Shown: positions 1 through 8,807, numbered from the stretch's first letter. The stretch is 47,674 bases of DNA from Deltaproteobacteria bacterium (GCA_021813685.1 JAKAJS010000168.1:1-47674), one strand, 5' to 3'. The notes: generated by a model from the letters alone, not told the origin. Program-made: numbers and translations.

Positions 1-62
1 GCTGTTGCATCCGCTACGCGAAAAAGCCGCGGCCTAAAATTTCCGCCGCAAGGAGGCAGGCT

Positions 63-1529
63 ATGCAGTTGGGTATTTACCCGGAACGGTCCGAATTTCG
101 GGCTATGGCTGAGAAGGGAAACCTCATCCCGGTGTGTATGGAAGTGCTTGCCGATACGGAGACACCCGTTTCCGCGCTGGCCAAAATTTATCACGGCCGC
201 GGCCCGGTGTTTCTCCTGGAAAGCATGGAGGGCGGCGAGAGGTGGGGTAGGTACAGTTTCCTCGGAAATTCGGCCGAAACGAGTGTCAGGGTTTTTCGCG
301 ATGAAGTCGAGGTGGAAAGCGGTTCAGGAAAAGAACGAATCGCCCATGGCGGAGATCCTCTGAAAGTCCTGCGCTCCCTCATGGCCCGCTACAAACCGGT
401 GAAACTCTCGCGGCTTCCGAGATTTTGGGGCGGAATGGTGGGATTTTTCACCTATGAGTTCGTCTCTTTTTTCGAATCGATCGAAAACCGTCTGCCCCCG
501 GATGTTCCGCTGGCTCAATTCATCCTGCCCGGGCAACTCTTCATCTTCGATAACGTGCGCCATACGCTGAGCCTTGTGACCTACGCGCTCGTTGAAAACG
601 GAGAGGCCGACAGGGTTTACGACCGTGCGCTCGGAACCCTGCAGGAAATGCAAAAAAAGCTCGAGGCGCAGCCCGAGTCGATTTCGCCCCGTGAGGAAAA
701 CGATTTTACCCTGCACCACGAGGTCGAGCCTTCGAAATTCCGGGCCGACATCTCCAGGATAAAAGAATACATCCGGGAGGGGGATATCATCCAGGCGGTC
801 TATTCCCAGCAGTTCAGCTGCGACGCCCCGCCCGACCCCCGCACTCTCTACCGGGCGCAGCGCTTCATAAACCCTTCCCCCTACCTCTATTTTCTTCACC
901 TCGACGACACCGTTCTGGTCGGCTCCTCTCCGGAAACCATGGTGCGCCTGGAAAACGGGGTGGCGACCCTTCGCCCCATTGCAGGCACGCGTCCTCGCGG
1001 AAAGACCGAACAGCAGGACCGGGAGTTTGCAGACGAACTGCTAAAGGATGAGAAGGAACGGGCCGAGCATCTCATGCTGGTCGATCTTGGCAGAAACGAC
1101 CTCGGAAGGGTCGCCGAGATCGGTTCGGTCCAGGTGACCGACCTCATGGTGGTCGAAAGATACTCGCACGTCATGCACCTGGTCTCCAACATCCATTGCG
1201 ATTTGCGCGAGGGGCTGGACGCCTTCGATCTTTTCCGGGCCGCTTTCCCGGCCGGAACGCTTTCCGGCGCCCCCAAGGTGAGGGCCATGGAAATCATCTC
1301 CGAACTCGAAGAGGAGCCCCGGGGGGCCTATGGAGGGGCGCTCGGCTATTTTTCCTATACCGGAAATATGGACCTTGCCATTACGATCCGCACCGCCTGC
1401 ATCCGGGAAGGCAGACTGACGGTACGGGCGGGGGCGGGGATTGTCGCCGATTCCGACCCGGAGGGCGAGAGGCAGGAGACGATCAACAAGGCCGGATCGA
1501 TTCACAAGGCGCTCAAGATGCTCCAGTGA
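63..1529 (+). CDS. trpE: Anthranilate synthase component I
   Basis: Converts chorismate plus ammonia or glutamine to anthranilate, the first committed step of tryptophan synthesis, together with TrpG encoded next. The 488-residue length is usual for TrpE. The N-terminal domain carries LLES (about residues 51-54), the motif that in characterised TrpE enzymes binds tryptophan for feedback inhibition, so end-product control is likely. The C-terminal chorismate-binding domain shows GTRPRGKT, LMLVDLGRNDLGRV and GTLSGAPKVRAMEI. The start is supported by AAGGAGG at 50-56, six bases before the ATG. It is the first gene of trpEGDCFBA; trpG follows after 14 bp. The 62 bases before it are too few to judge a promoter or leader peptide. 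Identity is very secure. Confidence 0.97.
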   Translation: MQLGIYPERSEFRAMAEKGNLIPVCMEVLADTETPVSALAKIYHGRGPVFLLESMEGGERWGRYSFLGNSAETSVRVFRDEVEVESGSGKERIAHGGDPLKVLRSLMARYKPVKLSRLPRFWGGMVGFFTYEFVSFFESIENRLPPDVPLAQFILPGQLFIFDNVRHTLSLVTYALVENGEADRVYDRALGTLQEMQKKLEAQPESISPREENDFTLHHEVEPSKFRADISRIKEYIREGDIIQAVYSQQFSCDAPPDPRTLYRAQRFINPSPYLYFLHLDDTVLVGSSPETMVRLENGVATLRPIAGTRPRGKTEQQDREFADELLKDEKERAEHLMLVDLGRNDLGRVAEIGSVQVTDLMVVERYSHVMHLVSNIHCDLREGLDAFDLFRAAFPAGTLSGAPKVRAMEIISELEEEPRGAYGGALGYFSYTGNMDLAITIRTACIREGRLTVRAGAGIVADSDPEGERQETINKAGSIHKALKMLQ

Positions 1530-1543
1530 GGAAAGGAAACCCC

Positions 1544-2119
1544 ATGATATTCATGATCGATAACTACGATTCGTTCACCTACAACCTGTACCAGTATTTC
1601 GGAATGCTCGGAGCCGAGGTCGAGGTGGCCAGAAACGACGAGGTTTCCATCGACTACATCCAGAACCGCTCGCCTGCCGCTCTGGTGATTTCCCCGGGTC
1701 CGTGCAGACCCGAGGACGCGGGGATCTCGATGGAGGCCATCCGGATGTTTTCCGGCCATATCCCCATCCTGGGAATTTGCCTCGGTCACCAGGCGATTGC
1801 GGCAGCTTTCGGAGCCGAGGTGGTGCATGCCCAAAAACTGATGCACGGAAAGGTTTCCACGGTAACCTCCGACGGCAAATCCATCTACGCTGGGATCTCC
1901 AACTCGTTCCAGGCGATGCGCTACCATTCCCTGGCCGTTTCCCCGCAAAGCCTGCCCCCATGTCTTGAAGTCACCTCCCGGTCCGAAGACGGCGAAATCA
2001 TGGGGATCCGCCATAAGCAACACCTTACCGAAGGCGTGCAGTTCCATCCGGAATCCATCATGACGCCGGTTGGCAAACGGCTGCTCAAAAACTTTCTGTC
2101 TCTTGCCGGTGGGCAATAG
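1544..2119 (+). CDS. trpG: Anthranilate synthase component II, glutamine amidotransferase
   Basis: Class I glutamine amidotransferase (191 residues) that delivers ammonia to TrpE. The catalytic triad is visible: Cys79 in GICLGHQ, and His168 and Glu170 in GVQFHPES. The family N-terminus MIDNYDSFTYNL is present. The start is the ATG at 1544, preceded by AGGAAAGGAA; a longer open frame begins inside trpE but has no family similarity upstream of this point. It is not fused to trpD, unlike the enterobacterial arrangement. PabA-like proteins look the same, but the position between trpE and trpD makes TrpG the natural assignment. Confidence 0.95.
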   Translation: MIFMIDNYDSFTYNLYQYFGMLGAEVEVARNDEVSIDYIQNRSPAALVISPGPCRPEDAGISMEAIRMFSGHIPILGICLGHQAIAAAFGAEVVHAQKLMHGKVSTVTSDGKSIYAGISNSFQAMRYHSLAVSPQSLPPCLEVTSRSEDGEIMGIRHKQHLTEGVQFHPESIMTPVGKRLLKNFLSLAGGQ

Positions 2120-2138
2120 ACTTACAGGAGGAAAAGAA

Positions 2139-3146
2139 ATGATACAGGAATCCCTGAAAAACCTGATCGCAAAGAAGGACCTGGACGAAGAGGAAATGGC
2201 CGGCCTGGTGGGCGAGATCATGTCGGGCAGGGTGAGCGATGCGCAAATCGGAGCCGTTATCGCCGCTTTGGCCACCAAGGGCGAGACCTTCGTCGAACTG
2301 GTCGGGGCTGCGCGCGCGATGCGGCGCAAGGCCGCAAGGATCCAGACAAACGCCGATACTGTTGTTGATACCGTCGGCACGGGCGGGGACGGTTCGGGAA
2401 CTTTCAATATCTCGACTACCGCCGCCTTTGTCGTCGCCGGGTGCGGGGTCACGGTCGCCAAGCACGGCAACCGTTCGGTTTCGAGCAAATGCGGCAGCGC
2501 CGATGTGCTCGAAGCGCTGGGAGTTAATCTCGACGCCGGCCCGGAGGTGGTCGAGGAGGCGGTGAGGCAGATCGGCATCGGGTTTCTTTTCGCTCCTCTC
2601 TTCCACGGCGCCATGCGGCATGCCGCCAAGGCCCGCAAGGAGCTGGGAGTGCGTTCGATTTTCAACATGCTCGGCCCCCTGACAAACCCTGCGGGCGCCA
2701 ACTGCCAGCTGATCGGGGTCTATGCCCCGGAGCTCACGGAGATGTTTGCGCGCGCCCTCCAGCGGCTCGGCTCCAGGCGGGCTTTCGTCGTCCATGGACA
2801 CGACGGGATCGATGAAATAAGCGTCTGCGCCCCCACCCGGGTCTCCGAGTTAAACGACGGATTGATCCGCACCTATGACATCACCCCCGAACAACTCCTG
2901 GGCCGGACCGCCGAGGCGTCTGATCTGGCGGGGGGAGCCCCGGCGGAAAACGCGCAAATAACCTTGAAGATTCTTGCCGGGGAAAAGGGCCCAAGGCGCG
3001 ACGTGGTCGTCGTCAATGCCGGAGCGGCCCTGGTCGCGGCCGGAGCGGCCCGGGATTTTGGAGGCGGCATCGAAATGGCCCGGGCCTCCATCGACGAGGG
3101 AAGAGCCAGGGAAAAGCTCGAAGCGTTTATTCGGTTCACCAATTGA
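2139..3146 (+). CDS. trpD: Anthranilate phosphoribosyltransferase
   Basis: Transfers the phosphoribosyl group of PRPP to anthranilate. The 335-residue length matches the family. The PRPP/anthranilate motifs are seen: GTGGDGSGTFNIST, KHGNRSVSSKCGSADVLEALG in short form (KHGNR...GSAD), and GVRSIFNMLGPLTNP. The start is the ATG at 2139 after AGGAGGAAAAG; the frame stays open upstream into trpG but that extension is not TrpD-like. It lies 19 bp after trpG. A 115-bp gap with strong hairpins separates it from trpC (see the terminator entry), which is unusual in an otherwise nearly gapless operon. Confidence 0.96.
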   Translation: MIQESLKNLIAKKDLDEEEMAGLVGEIMSGRVSDAQIGAVIAALATKGETFVELVGAARAMRRKAARIQTNADTVVDTVGTGGDGSGTFNISTTAAFVVAGCGVTVAKHGNRSVSSKCGSADVLEALGVNLDAGPEVVEEAVRQIGIGFLFAPLFHGAMRHAAKARKELGVRSIFNMLGPLTNPAGANCQLIGVYAPELTEMFARALQRLGSRRAFVVHGHDGIDEISVCAPTRVSELNDGLIRTYDITPEQLLGRTAEASDLAGGAPAENAQITLKILAGEKGPRRDVVVVNAGAALVAAGAARDFGGGIEMARASIDEGRAREKLEAFIRFTN

Positions 3147-3159
3147 AAACCCGGGGACA

Positions 3160-3223
3160 AGAGCGGGGGCTTTCGCCCCCTGCACCCCCGGGGGGCGCGG
3201 GGGAGACACTCCCCCGCGCTTTT
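3160..3223 (+). terminator. Double hairpin with U-tract between trpD and trpC
   Basis: The gap 3147-3261 holds two perfect hairpins. The first is GGGGGC-TTTC-GCCCCC at 3165-3180, a copy of a motif repeated twice elsewhere in the window. The second is a 10-bp stem, GCGCGGGGGA at 3195-3204 pairing with 3210-3219 across a 5-base loop, followed directly by TTTT (3220-3223). This is the form of a rho-independent terminator, yet it lies inside the trp operon. It could attenuate or separate expression of trpCFBA from trpEGD; that role is inference from structure only. The tract of only four Ts argues for partial read-through. Confidence 0.6.
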
Positions 3224-3261
3224 GCCCTGAGTTTTTCCTGACGCAAAGAGGGGGCAGCATT

Positions 3262-4056
3262 ATGTCCGATTTTCTTTCCGGGATCATCGAGCGGAAGAAG
3301 GAAGAAGTTAGAGCCGCGGCAGGGCGTGTGCCGGAGAGCGTGCTTCGCTGCGAGGCGGAAGAATCGAGCGGTCGGAGACCTTTCGGTCGCAGGCTGGCCG
3401 AGCCGGGGCCTGCGGGAATGAACGTGATCGCCGAGGTAAAGCGTGCTTCTCCTTCGAAGGGGAAAATACGGGAAAACGTGGATCCGGCCGAATATGCGCG
3501 GATGTACGAAGCCGGAGGTGCTGCCGCGATATCGGTGCTGACCGACGGGGAGTTTTTCGGCGGAAGCCCCGGGGATTTGAAAAAAGTGCGGGCCGCAACT
3601 CTTCTTCCCGTCCTCCGGAAGGATTTTATCATCAGCTCGTACCAGGTCTACGAATCTGCGGCCATGGGCGCCGACGCCCTGCTGCTGATCGTACGGGCGC
3701 TTTCTCCGGAGCTTTTGAAAGAGCTGTTGGCAATATGCGCGGAGATCGGGCTGGATGCGCTAGTGGAGACCCATGATGAGTTGGAATTCGAAATTGCCTC
3801 GAAGGCCGGGGCTCGGATTATCGGCATTAATAATCGCGACCTTGCGACCTTTCGAACCGACATTTCCACCTCCATCCGCGTTGCGAAAAAAGCCGTTCCG
3901 GGCCAGGTCCTGGTCGCCGAAAGCGGCATTCATACGCGCTTCGATATCGAGCGGCTTCTCGATGCCGGTGTCGGCAACTTTCTGATCGGGGAAAGTCTCA
4001 TGAGGTCGGAGGATCCGGCGGAGCTTCTGCGGGAATTGCACGGAGCGAAAGCATGA
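3262..4056 (+). CDS. trpC: Indole-3-glycerol phosphate synthase
   Basis: Closes the indole ring: converts carboxyphenylaminodeoxyribulose phosphate to indole-3-glycerol phosphate. A 264-residue TIM barrel of usual length. Family motifs are IAEVKRASPSKG (substrate-binding Lys/Ser), LRKDFIISSYQVYE, INNRDL and VAESGI. The start is the ATG at 3262 (MSDFLSGIIERKK) after AGAGGGGG; the frame is open further upstream through the hairpin region, but that part is low-complexity and not TrpC-like. Not fused to trpF, unlike E. coli. The stop overlaps the trpF start in an ATGA arrangement, suggesting translational coupling. Confidence 0.96.
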   Translation: MSDFLSGIIERKKEEVRAAAGRVPESVLRCEAEESSGRRPFGRRLAEPGPAGMNVIAEVKRASPSKGKIRENVDPAEYARMYEAGGAAAISVLTDGEFFGGSPGDLKKVRAATLLPVLRKDFIISSYQVYESAAMGADALLLIVRALSPELLKELLAICAEIGLDALVETHDELEFEIASKAGARIIGINNRDLATFRTDISTSIRVAKKAVPGQVLVAESGIHTRFDIERLLDAGVGNFLIGESLMRSEDPAELLRELHGAKA

Positions 4057-4727
4057 AAGACAGAAGTTGTCAGATAAAGGTGTGCGGCCTGACCGTTGTG
4101 GAGGAAGCCGTTGCCTGTGCGGAAGCAGGCGCCGATGGACTGGGGCTGGTTTTTTATCCGCCAAGTCCCCGCTGTGTCAGCGCCGGCGTCGCGCGGGAAA
4201 TCTGCGCGAACGTTCCCGGCGGGGTCTGCAAAGTGGGCGTTTTTGTTGACGCGCCAATAGATGAGATCCTGAAAATGGTGGAGTTGTGCGGGCTGGACTT
4301 TGCACAGCTTCACGGCAGCGAAACGCCCGCAGCGGTCGAAGCGCTCGAGGCGGCCGGAATAGCCGTAATCAAGACCCTTTTTACCAAAAGGAAGCCCTTT
4401 TTCTCAGAGGCCGACTCCTATCCCGCCTCTGCCTGGCTTGTCGAAAGCGGGGGAGGGACGCTTCCGGGCGGGGAGGGGCTCCGCTGGGAGTGGAGCGGCG
4501 TCCGTGGGCTTGCGGCCGGGCTGCCCTGCATTTTAGCCGGGGGGTTGAACCCTCAAAATGTCTGCGAAGCAATTAACGAATTTGCCCCGGCCGCCGTGGA
4601 TGTCAGCTCCGGTGTCGAATCCGCGCCGGGTAGAAAGGACATGGAGAAAGTGCGCGCATTTATCGAGGAAGTTCGGAATGCGAACCCGTATTCCGCGAAG
4701 GGGAGGGTATTTCAATGTCGAAAATGA
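4053..4727 (+). CDS. trpF: Phosphoribosylanthranilate isomerase
   Basis: Amadori isomerisation of phosphoribosylanthranilate. It has 224 residues, slightly longer than the usual 200-215. Motifs are KVCGLT at the N-terminus (catalytic Cys), [19 protein letters not shown] and [15 protein letters not shown] (catalytic Asp). It starts within the trpC stop (4-nt overlap), and its last 13 nt overlap the start of trpB. The C-terminal dozen residues (about [14 protein letters not shown]) are probably a read-on tail created by that overlap. Confidence 0.94.
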   Translation: MKDRSCQIKVCGLTVVEEAVACAEAGADGLGLVFYPPSPRCVSAGVAREICANVPGGVCKVGVFVDAPIDEILKMVELCGLDFAQLHGSETPAAVEALEAAGIAVIKTLFTKRKPFFSEADSYPASAWLVESGGGTLPGGEGLRWEWSGVRGLAAGLPCILAGGLNPQNVCEAINEFAPAAVDVSSGVESAPGRKDMEKVRAFIEEVRNANPYSAKGRVFQCRK

Positions 4728-5929
4728 CTTCATCGCCGGTTATAGGCCCGGTCTTGCCGGATACGCGGGGCCACTTCGGCCCCTACGGCGGACGCTATGT
4801 GGCCGAAACGCTCATGCCCGCGCTGATCGAACTGGAGCGCGCCTATACGTCCGCGTGCGCCGAACCGGCTTTTCAGGAGGAATTGGACCAGCTCCTGAAA
4901 GACTATGCCGGACGGCCCACCCCGCTTTTTTGTGCAAGGCGGCTTAGCGCCCATACGGGCGGGGCGCTCATCTATCTCAAAAGAGAGGATCTTGCCCACA
5001 CCGGCGCCCATAAGATCAATAACACGCTGGGGCAGGTGCTTCTCGCCCGTTGGATGGGCAAAACCCGTGTAATCGCCGAGACCGGCGCGGGCCAGCACGG
5101 AGTCGCAACGGCCACTGCGGCTGCCCTTTTCGGCATGGAGTGCAAGATCTTCATGGGAGCCGAAGACATCTCGAGGCAGGCCCCCAACGTCCAGCGCATG
5201 AAGCTGCTCGGCGCCGAGGTGGTGCCGGTGGATGCAGGGACCGGGACCCTCAAGGACGCCATGAATGAAGCCATGCGCTACTGGGTCGGCGCGGTGCGCG
5301 ACACCTTCTATGTGATCGGCTCGGTCGCCGGGCCTCACCCCTACCCGGCCATGGTTCGGGATTTCCAGCGGGTGATCGGCGTGGAGGCGAAGGCGCAGAT
5401 CCTGGAAGCCGAAGGCAGAATGGCAGACATGCTCGTTGCCTGCGTCGGCGGGGGAAGTAACGCCATGGGCCTGTTCCACCCCTTTATCGAAGAGCGCGTG
5501 AAGATGGTCGGAGTGGAGGCCGCCGGGCTCGGAATCGAAACCGGAAAGCATGCCGCGACCCTCGGGGCCGGTTCGGTAGGGGTCCTCCACGGCTCCAAAT
5601 CCTACGTGCTCCAGGACGAAAACGGGCAGATACGGGAAGCACACTCGGTTTCCGCGGGTCTTGACTATCCGGGCGTCGGGCCGGAGCATTCGTGGCTGAA
5701 GGATACGGGCCGCGTGCGCTATGAATCCGTTTTGGACGGGGAAGCCCTCGATGCCTTTCACCTGCTTTGCTCGCTCGAAGGGATCATCCCGGCCCTCGAA
5801 AGCTCTCATGCGGTTGCCCGGGCGTTGATCGAAGCAGCGCGCATGCCGGCCGAAAAGATCGTCATCGTCAATCTGTCCGGCCGAGGGGATAAGGACCTGG
5901 GAATGATCGAAAAGCTGAAAGCGAGGTGA
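4715..5929 (+). CDS. trpB: Tryptophan synthase beta chain
   Basis: PLP enzyme that condenses indole with serine to tryptophan, acting in an alpha2beta2 complex with TrpA. The 404-residue length and sequence are of the standard TrpB1 type. The PLP lysine is Lys100 in [15 protein letters not shown], the phosphate-binding GGGSNAMG and the C-terminal GRGDKD are all present. The start ATG at 4715 lies inside the end of trpF behind GGGAGG. A second ATG four codons in (MTSSPV) is possible. trpA follows after 9 bp. Confidence 0.97.
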   Translation: MSKMTSSPVIGPVLPDTRGHFGPYGGRYVAETLMPALIELERAYTSACAEPAFQEELDQLLKDYAGRPTPLFCARRLSAHTGGALIYLKREDLAHTGAHKINNTLGQVLLARWMGKTRVIAETGAGQHGVATATAAALFGMECKIFMGAEDISRQAPNVQRMKLLGAEVVPVDAGTGTLKDAMNEAMRYWVGAVRDTFYVIGSVAGPHPYPAMVRDFQRVIGVEAKAQILEAEGRMADMLVACVGGGSNAMGLFHPFIEERVKMVGVEAAGLGIETGKHAATLGAGSVGVLHGSKSYVLQDENGQIREAHSVSAGLDYPGVGPEHSWLKDTGRVRYESVLDGEALDAFHLLCSLEGIIPALESSHAVARALIEAARMPAEKIVIVNLSGRGDKDLGMIEKLKAR

Positions 5930-5938
5930 TAAAAGCCT

Positions 5939-6733
5939 ATGAGCAGAATAAAAGAAACATTCGATAGTCTTCGCTCGCGAGGGGAAAAAGCGCTGGTGGG
6001 TTTTATCACCGCCGGGGACCCCGGTTTCGACGTCTCTCTCGAGATAACCCGGCAGATGTGCCGCTCGGGGGTTGACCTCTTAGAGTTGGGCGTCCCTTTT
6101 TCCGACCCGACAGCCGACGGGCCGGTCATACAGCGCTCCTCGGCGCGCGCGATCGGTGCGGGAATGAACATGGGCGGCGTGATGGAAATGGTCCGCCGCA
6201 TCCGGGAGTTCAGCCAGGTCCCGATCGTTCTTTTCAGCTACTATAATCCCATCCTTGCGCACGGCGCTGAAAAATTTTACGCGGATGCGACCTCTGCGGG
6301 CGCCGACGGGGTCCTGGTGGTCGATCTTCCTCCGGAAGAATCGGACGAACTGACCGGCTCCCGGGGCGACGACCTCGATTTTATCCGGCTGGTCGCACCC
6401 ACGACGCCCCCGGATCGCATGGCCCGTATAGCCTCGGTGGCCTCCGGTTTCATCTACCTGGTCTCCATGACAGGCATTACGGGGAGCGGCGGTCTCAACA
6501 GTGAAGACGCCGCGAAAGTGGCCGGAGAGTTGAAGAAAACCTGCAACGGTCTTCCGGTGTGCGTAGGCTTTGGCATCTCCACGCCGGAGGATGCCGCCAA
6601 AGTGTCTCGATTTGCCGATGGTGTGGTTGTCGGAAGCGCTTTCGAAAGGCTTATCGAATCGGGTCTGCACGATAAAAACATAGCCGAAAGGGTAGGCGAA
6701 TTCGCTGCCGGCCTTAAACGCGCAATGCGCTAG
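5939..6733 (+). CDS. trpA: Tryptophan synthase alpha chain
   Basis: Cleaves indole-3-glycerol phosphate to indole, which is channelled to TrpB. 264 residues. The catalytic residues fall at the canonical numbers: Glu49 in [11 protein letters not shown] and Asp60 in PTADGPVIQ. The phosphate-binding GFGIST and GSAF segments are present. It is the last gene of the operon, followed 14 bp later by a strong hairpin. Start at the ATG of MSRIKETF, 9 bp after trpB. Confidence 0.97.
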   Translation: MSRIKETFDSLRSRGEKALVGFITAGDPGFDVSLEITRQMCRSGVDLLELGVPFSDPTADGPVIQRSSARAIGAGMNMGGVMEMVRRIREFSQVPIVLFSYYNPILAHGAEKFYADATSAGADGVLVVDLPPEESDELTGSRGDDLDFIRLVAPTTPPDRMARIASVASGFIYLVSMTGITGSGGLNSEDAAKVAGELKKTCNGLPVCVGFGISTPEDAAKVSRFADGVVVGSAFERLIESGLHDKNIAERVGEFAAGLKRAMR

Positions 6734-6747
6734 CGCTCTTTTGCCTC

Positions 6748-6780
6748 ATCCCCCTGTCCGCTCTTTCGGGACAGGGGGAT
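6748..6780. terminator. Bidirectional hairpin after trpA
   Basis: Perfect 12-bp stem ATCCCCCTGTCC (6748-6759) pairing with 6769-6780 across a 9-base loop. It lies between the convergent trpA (+) and the exported repeat protein (-). No T-run follows on either strand, so it would be a hairpin-only terminator; function is inferred from position and stem strength. Confidence 0.65.
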
Positions 6781-6798
6781 TGGATAAGTCCTCAGGGA

Positions 6799-7608
6799 TT
6801 ATTGTTGCTTCTTTTGTTCCTGCCGACCGCTGGGCCGTTGACCGCCCGGGGCCTGCGGATGCTGTTGCGGCCGCTGCATGTGTTGCGTCTGAGGTCGTTG
6901 GGCGCCTGGCGGCTGCATGTGCTGCATTTGAGGTCGTTGGCCGGCAGGCGGTTGCATATGCTGCATCTGAGGCCGTTGAACGCCCGGCGGCTGCATGTGC
7001 TGCATTTGAGGCGGCGGCCCTTTCGGCGGTCTCATGCCTGCAGGCATTTGAGGTGGATGGCCGCTCGGCGGTCGCACGTTGGGAGGCATTTGAGGCGGAC
7101 GGCTACCCGGCCGCTGCATGTGCTGCATCTGGGGCCTGCGGTGGTTTCCCGCGGGGCGATGGAACCCTTTTTGCCACCCGGCGCCCTGACCGCGATTGTG
7201 CCGCTCGTAAAAGCTGCGGTTGTAGCGCTGCCCCTCGCGGTGTGCGCGCCAGTAGGGATAGTGGCGCAGAAAACCATGCCAGTAAACGGGATGTCTGTCG
7301 TACCAGGTCCACCATCTCTGTGCGTACCACATTCCGGGTCTGACTATATAGTAGGTGGGGTAGGCATAATAGGGCGCCCACCCGTATTCGGGGCCGAAAT
7401 AATAGTAGAGGACCCCGTCCAGAAACCAGTCCCCGTTGTAATACACCCACGGCGTGTCGGGTCCCACCCACGGTTGCGCATAGATGTCTGCGGGCGGGGG
7501 TGGGTAGTCGTAATCGTAATCCTGGGCAAAAGACGGCGAAGATGCCGCCACCATCATGCCCCCAGCCAAGACGACCACTGCCACAAGAGCAAAGGCGAAT
7601 TTTTTCAT
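6799..7608 (-). CDS. Exported Met/His/Pro-rich repeat protein, function unknown
   Basis: 269 residues. A clear Sec signal peptide (MKKFAFALVAVVVLAGG..., probable cleavage after SFAQ, about residue 29) directs it to the periplasm or beyond. Residues 30-150 are rich in Tyr, Trp and Pro with a YXXG/WYNGDW-like pattern. From about residue 157 the protein is low complexity, with QMQHMQ-PPG blocks; four 13-residue units lie in tandem at about 201-250. The start is supported by GGAGGAGAG just upstream of the ATG at 7608. Several long open frames on the opposite strand are side effects of this composition. Met/His-rich repeats often bind copper or silver, but no metal function is shown here. It is alone, convergent with trpA. 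Confidence 0.8.
   Translation of the reverse strand: MKKFAFALVAVVVLAGGMMVAASSPSFAQDYDYDYPPPPADIYAQPWVGPDTPWVYYNGDWFLDGVLYYYFGPEYGWAPYYAYPTYYIVRPGMWYAQRWWTWYDRHPVYWHGFLRHYPYWRAHREGQRYNRSFYERHNRGQGAGWQKGFHRPAGNHRRPQMQHMQRPGSRPPQMPPNVRPPSGHPPQMPAGMRPPKGPPPQMQHMQPPGVQRPQMQHMQPPAGQRPQMQHMQPPGAQRPQTQHMQRPQQHPQAPGGQRPSGRQEQKKQQ
6859..7014 (-). repeat. Four tandem 39-bp repeats inside the exported protein
   Basis: Encodes four 13-residue units with the core QMQHMQ (the last is QTQHMQ) at protein residues 201, 214, 227 and 240. The DNA repeat is imperfect. Isolated related blocks (QMQHMQ at residue 160, PPQMP twice) lie just before the array. The repeat is in frame, so copy number can vary without frameshift. 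Confidence 0.8.
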
Positions 7609-8013
7609 ACTCTCCTCCGGAGAATTGTTTTGGGGGATTTGCTGCGCGTCTCTACCTGCCTGTGGTCATTTTAGGAGTCAAGTATCTCTTGAACAAGGGG
7701 TTTTTTCATGTTTTTTAACCTCCCTCTTGCTCCGCCCATGTCGCTCCGCCCGCCGGCGAAGCAGGCGGGCGAGCCGGCAGTGGCACTGGCCGCCAGGCAA
7801 CCCGTAGCAATCGGTTGAAAAGTATGATATGCTAATGGATAAATTTCGTCTGTCGATTCATGGTAGTGAGGCGCACTCGCGATTCGAGGGATTCTTTGTG
7901 CGAAGGCGCTGAGAGGGGCAGGATTTATTCCGGTTTTTCGAGGTATTGCGAAAGAGGCGTGAAAAGCTGTTGCCCTTTTCGCAGAACACTAATATAAGGA
8001 TAAGCGGCGCATT
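7609..8013. other. 405-bp non-coding gap with a palindrome and a weak promoter
   Basis: Separates two divergently transcribed genes. At 7747-7771 there is a hairpin, CGCCCGCC pairing with GGCGGGCG across a 9-base loop (GGCGAAGCA), resembling a dispersed intergenic palindrome. A possible promoter for the gene at 8014 is TTGAAA at 7815-7820, 17 bp, then GATAAA at 7838-7843 (a weak -10). I see no convincing gene in this stretch. Confidence 0.45.
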
Positions 8014-8757
8014 ATGGTGGCTACAAAGATGAGCGAAAGCAAAAAGGTCCTACATTTCCCGACGGTTTCCCATCCCAGCATCGACGAGGTGCTGACGCTT
8101 TTTCTAAAGGACCAGCAAAAGCGGCTGAAATCCCGGACTTTTAACCGGTACGAGGAGGTCGTCGACCTTCTGCGCCATTGTCTGAACGGACACGGCTATC
8201 ATGAGCTCGACAGTTCTTCGGAGGTAGCGCTCTACGAAAAGCTCTACTTCCAAAAGAACCTGGAGTTCTGTTTTATTTTCGGTCCCGAAAAAATCGTTTC
8301 CTCCCTGCCCAATTTTCTGAATTATTTCATGATTCGCAAGGTTATGGCTTCCGAGGCGCTCCTGCAGTCCGCAGGGGTGGTGGCGAAAAAATTGGCCAAG
8401 TGGCTGGAGGAAAACGGGTATATCGGCAGGGAGGCGGCCAACCGGGTCATCAGCATGGCGGCCGAGGCGGCGAGAGAGCTTCCCGCTGCGGAACGGCTGG
8501 CGAGACTGATCTACGAGTATGCCCAGAGCCATGCGCCCAGATACTGGACCGCCGAGCTGGACGACTACTTCGTCATCGATCAGATCCACCCCGGAATCCT
8601 TATTTTGTCGGGTATGGCGACTTCGGGGATCGTCGAGGTGCGCGTTCCCAAGGAGATAACCGACCATTGCCGCAAGGGCTGGCAGGTCAACCTGCTGCTT
8701 GGAAAGACCAAAAACGGGTGGTGCATCCTGGAAACGGGCAACGTTTATCCCAATTGA
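8014..8757 (+). CDS. Conserved protein of unknown function with integrase-like N-terminus
   Basis: 247 residues, soluble, no signal peptide. The N-terminal part (about residues 20-60, HPSIDEVLTLFL...RTFNRYEEVVDLL) looks like the SAM-like/core-binding helix bundle found at the N-terminus of tyrosine recombinases. The catalytic recombinase domain (Arg-His-Arg-Tyr) is absent. The middle is helical; the end (about 190-245) is predicted beta, with GMATSGIVEVRVP and VNLLLGKTKNGWCILETG. I recognise it as a conserved hypothetical type without known role. The start could be the ATG at 8014 (AAGGA 13 nt upstream) or the one at 8029 (MSESKK). It is monocistronic, ended by a strong hairpin. Confidence 0.75.
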   Translation: MVATKMSESKKVLHFPTVSHPSIDEVLTLFLKDQQKRLKSRTFNRYEEVVDLLRHCLNGHGYHELDSSSEVALYEKLYFQKNLEFCFIFGPEKIVSSLPNFLNYFMIRKVMASEALLQSAGVVAKKLAKWLEENGYIGREAANRVISMAAEAARELPAAERLARLIYEYAQSHAPRYWTAELDDYFVIDQIHPGILILSGMATSGIVEVRVPKEITDHCRKGWQVNLLLGKTKNGWCILETGNVYPN

Positions 8758-8775
8758 TCTGAAAGAATCAAAATT

Positions 8776-8805
8776 CCAAAGGCGGGCGGTTCTGCCCGCC
8801 TTTGG
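8776..8805. terminator. Bidirectional terminator hairpin
   Basis: Perfect 12-bp stem CCAAAGGCGGGC (8776-8787) pairing with 8794-8805 across a 6-base loop. The A/T ends give short T-runs on both strands. It serves the convergent pair 8014-8757 (+) and sodB (-). Confidence 0.8.
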
Positions 8806-8807
8806 CT

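Noticed and set aside
1-62. A trp leader peptide or attenuator before trpE.
   Set aside because: Too little upstream sequence; no run of Trp codons is visible in the 62 bases available.
6859-7014. Possible CRISPR array because of regular 39-bp spacing.
   Set aside because: Units are contiguous with no unique spacers, stay in frame and encode a peptide repeat.
6802-7674. Long plus-strand open frames of 290 and 200 codons (6741-7343 and 6802-7674).
   Set aside because: They are antisense to the exported repeat protein, which has a signal peptide and a strong ribosome site; their Arg/Leu/His-rich or Ala-rich repetitive sequence is the mirror of its repeats.
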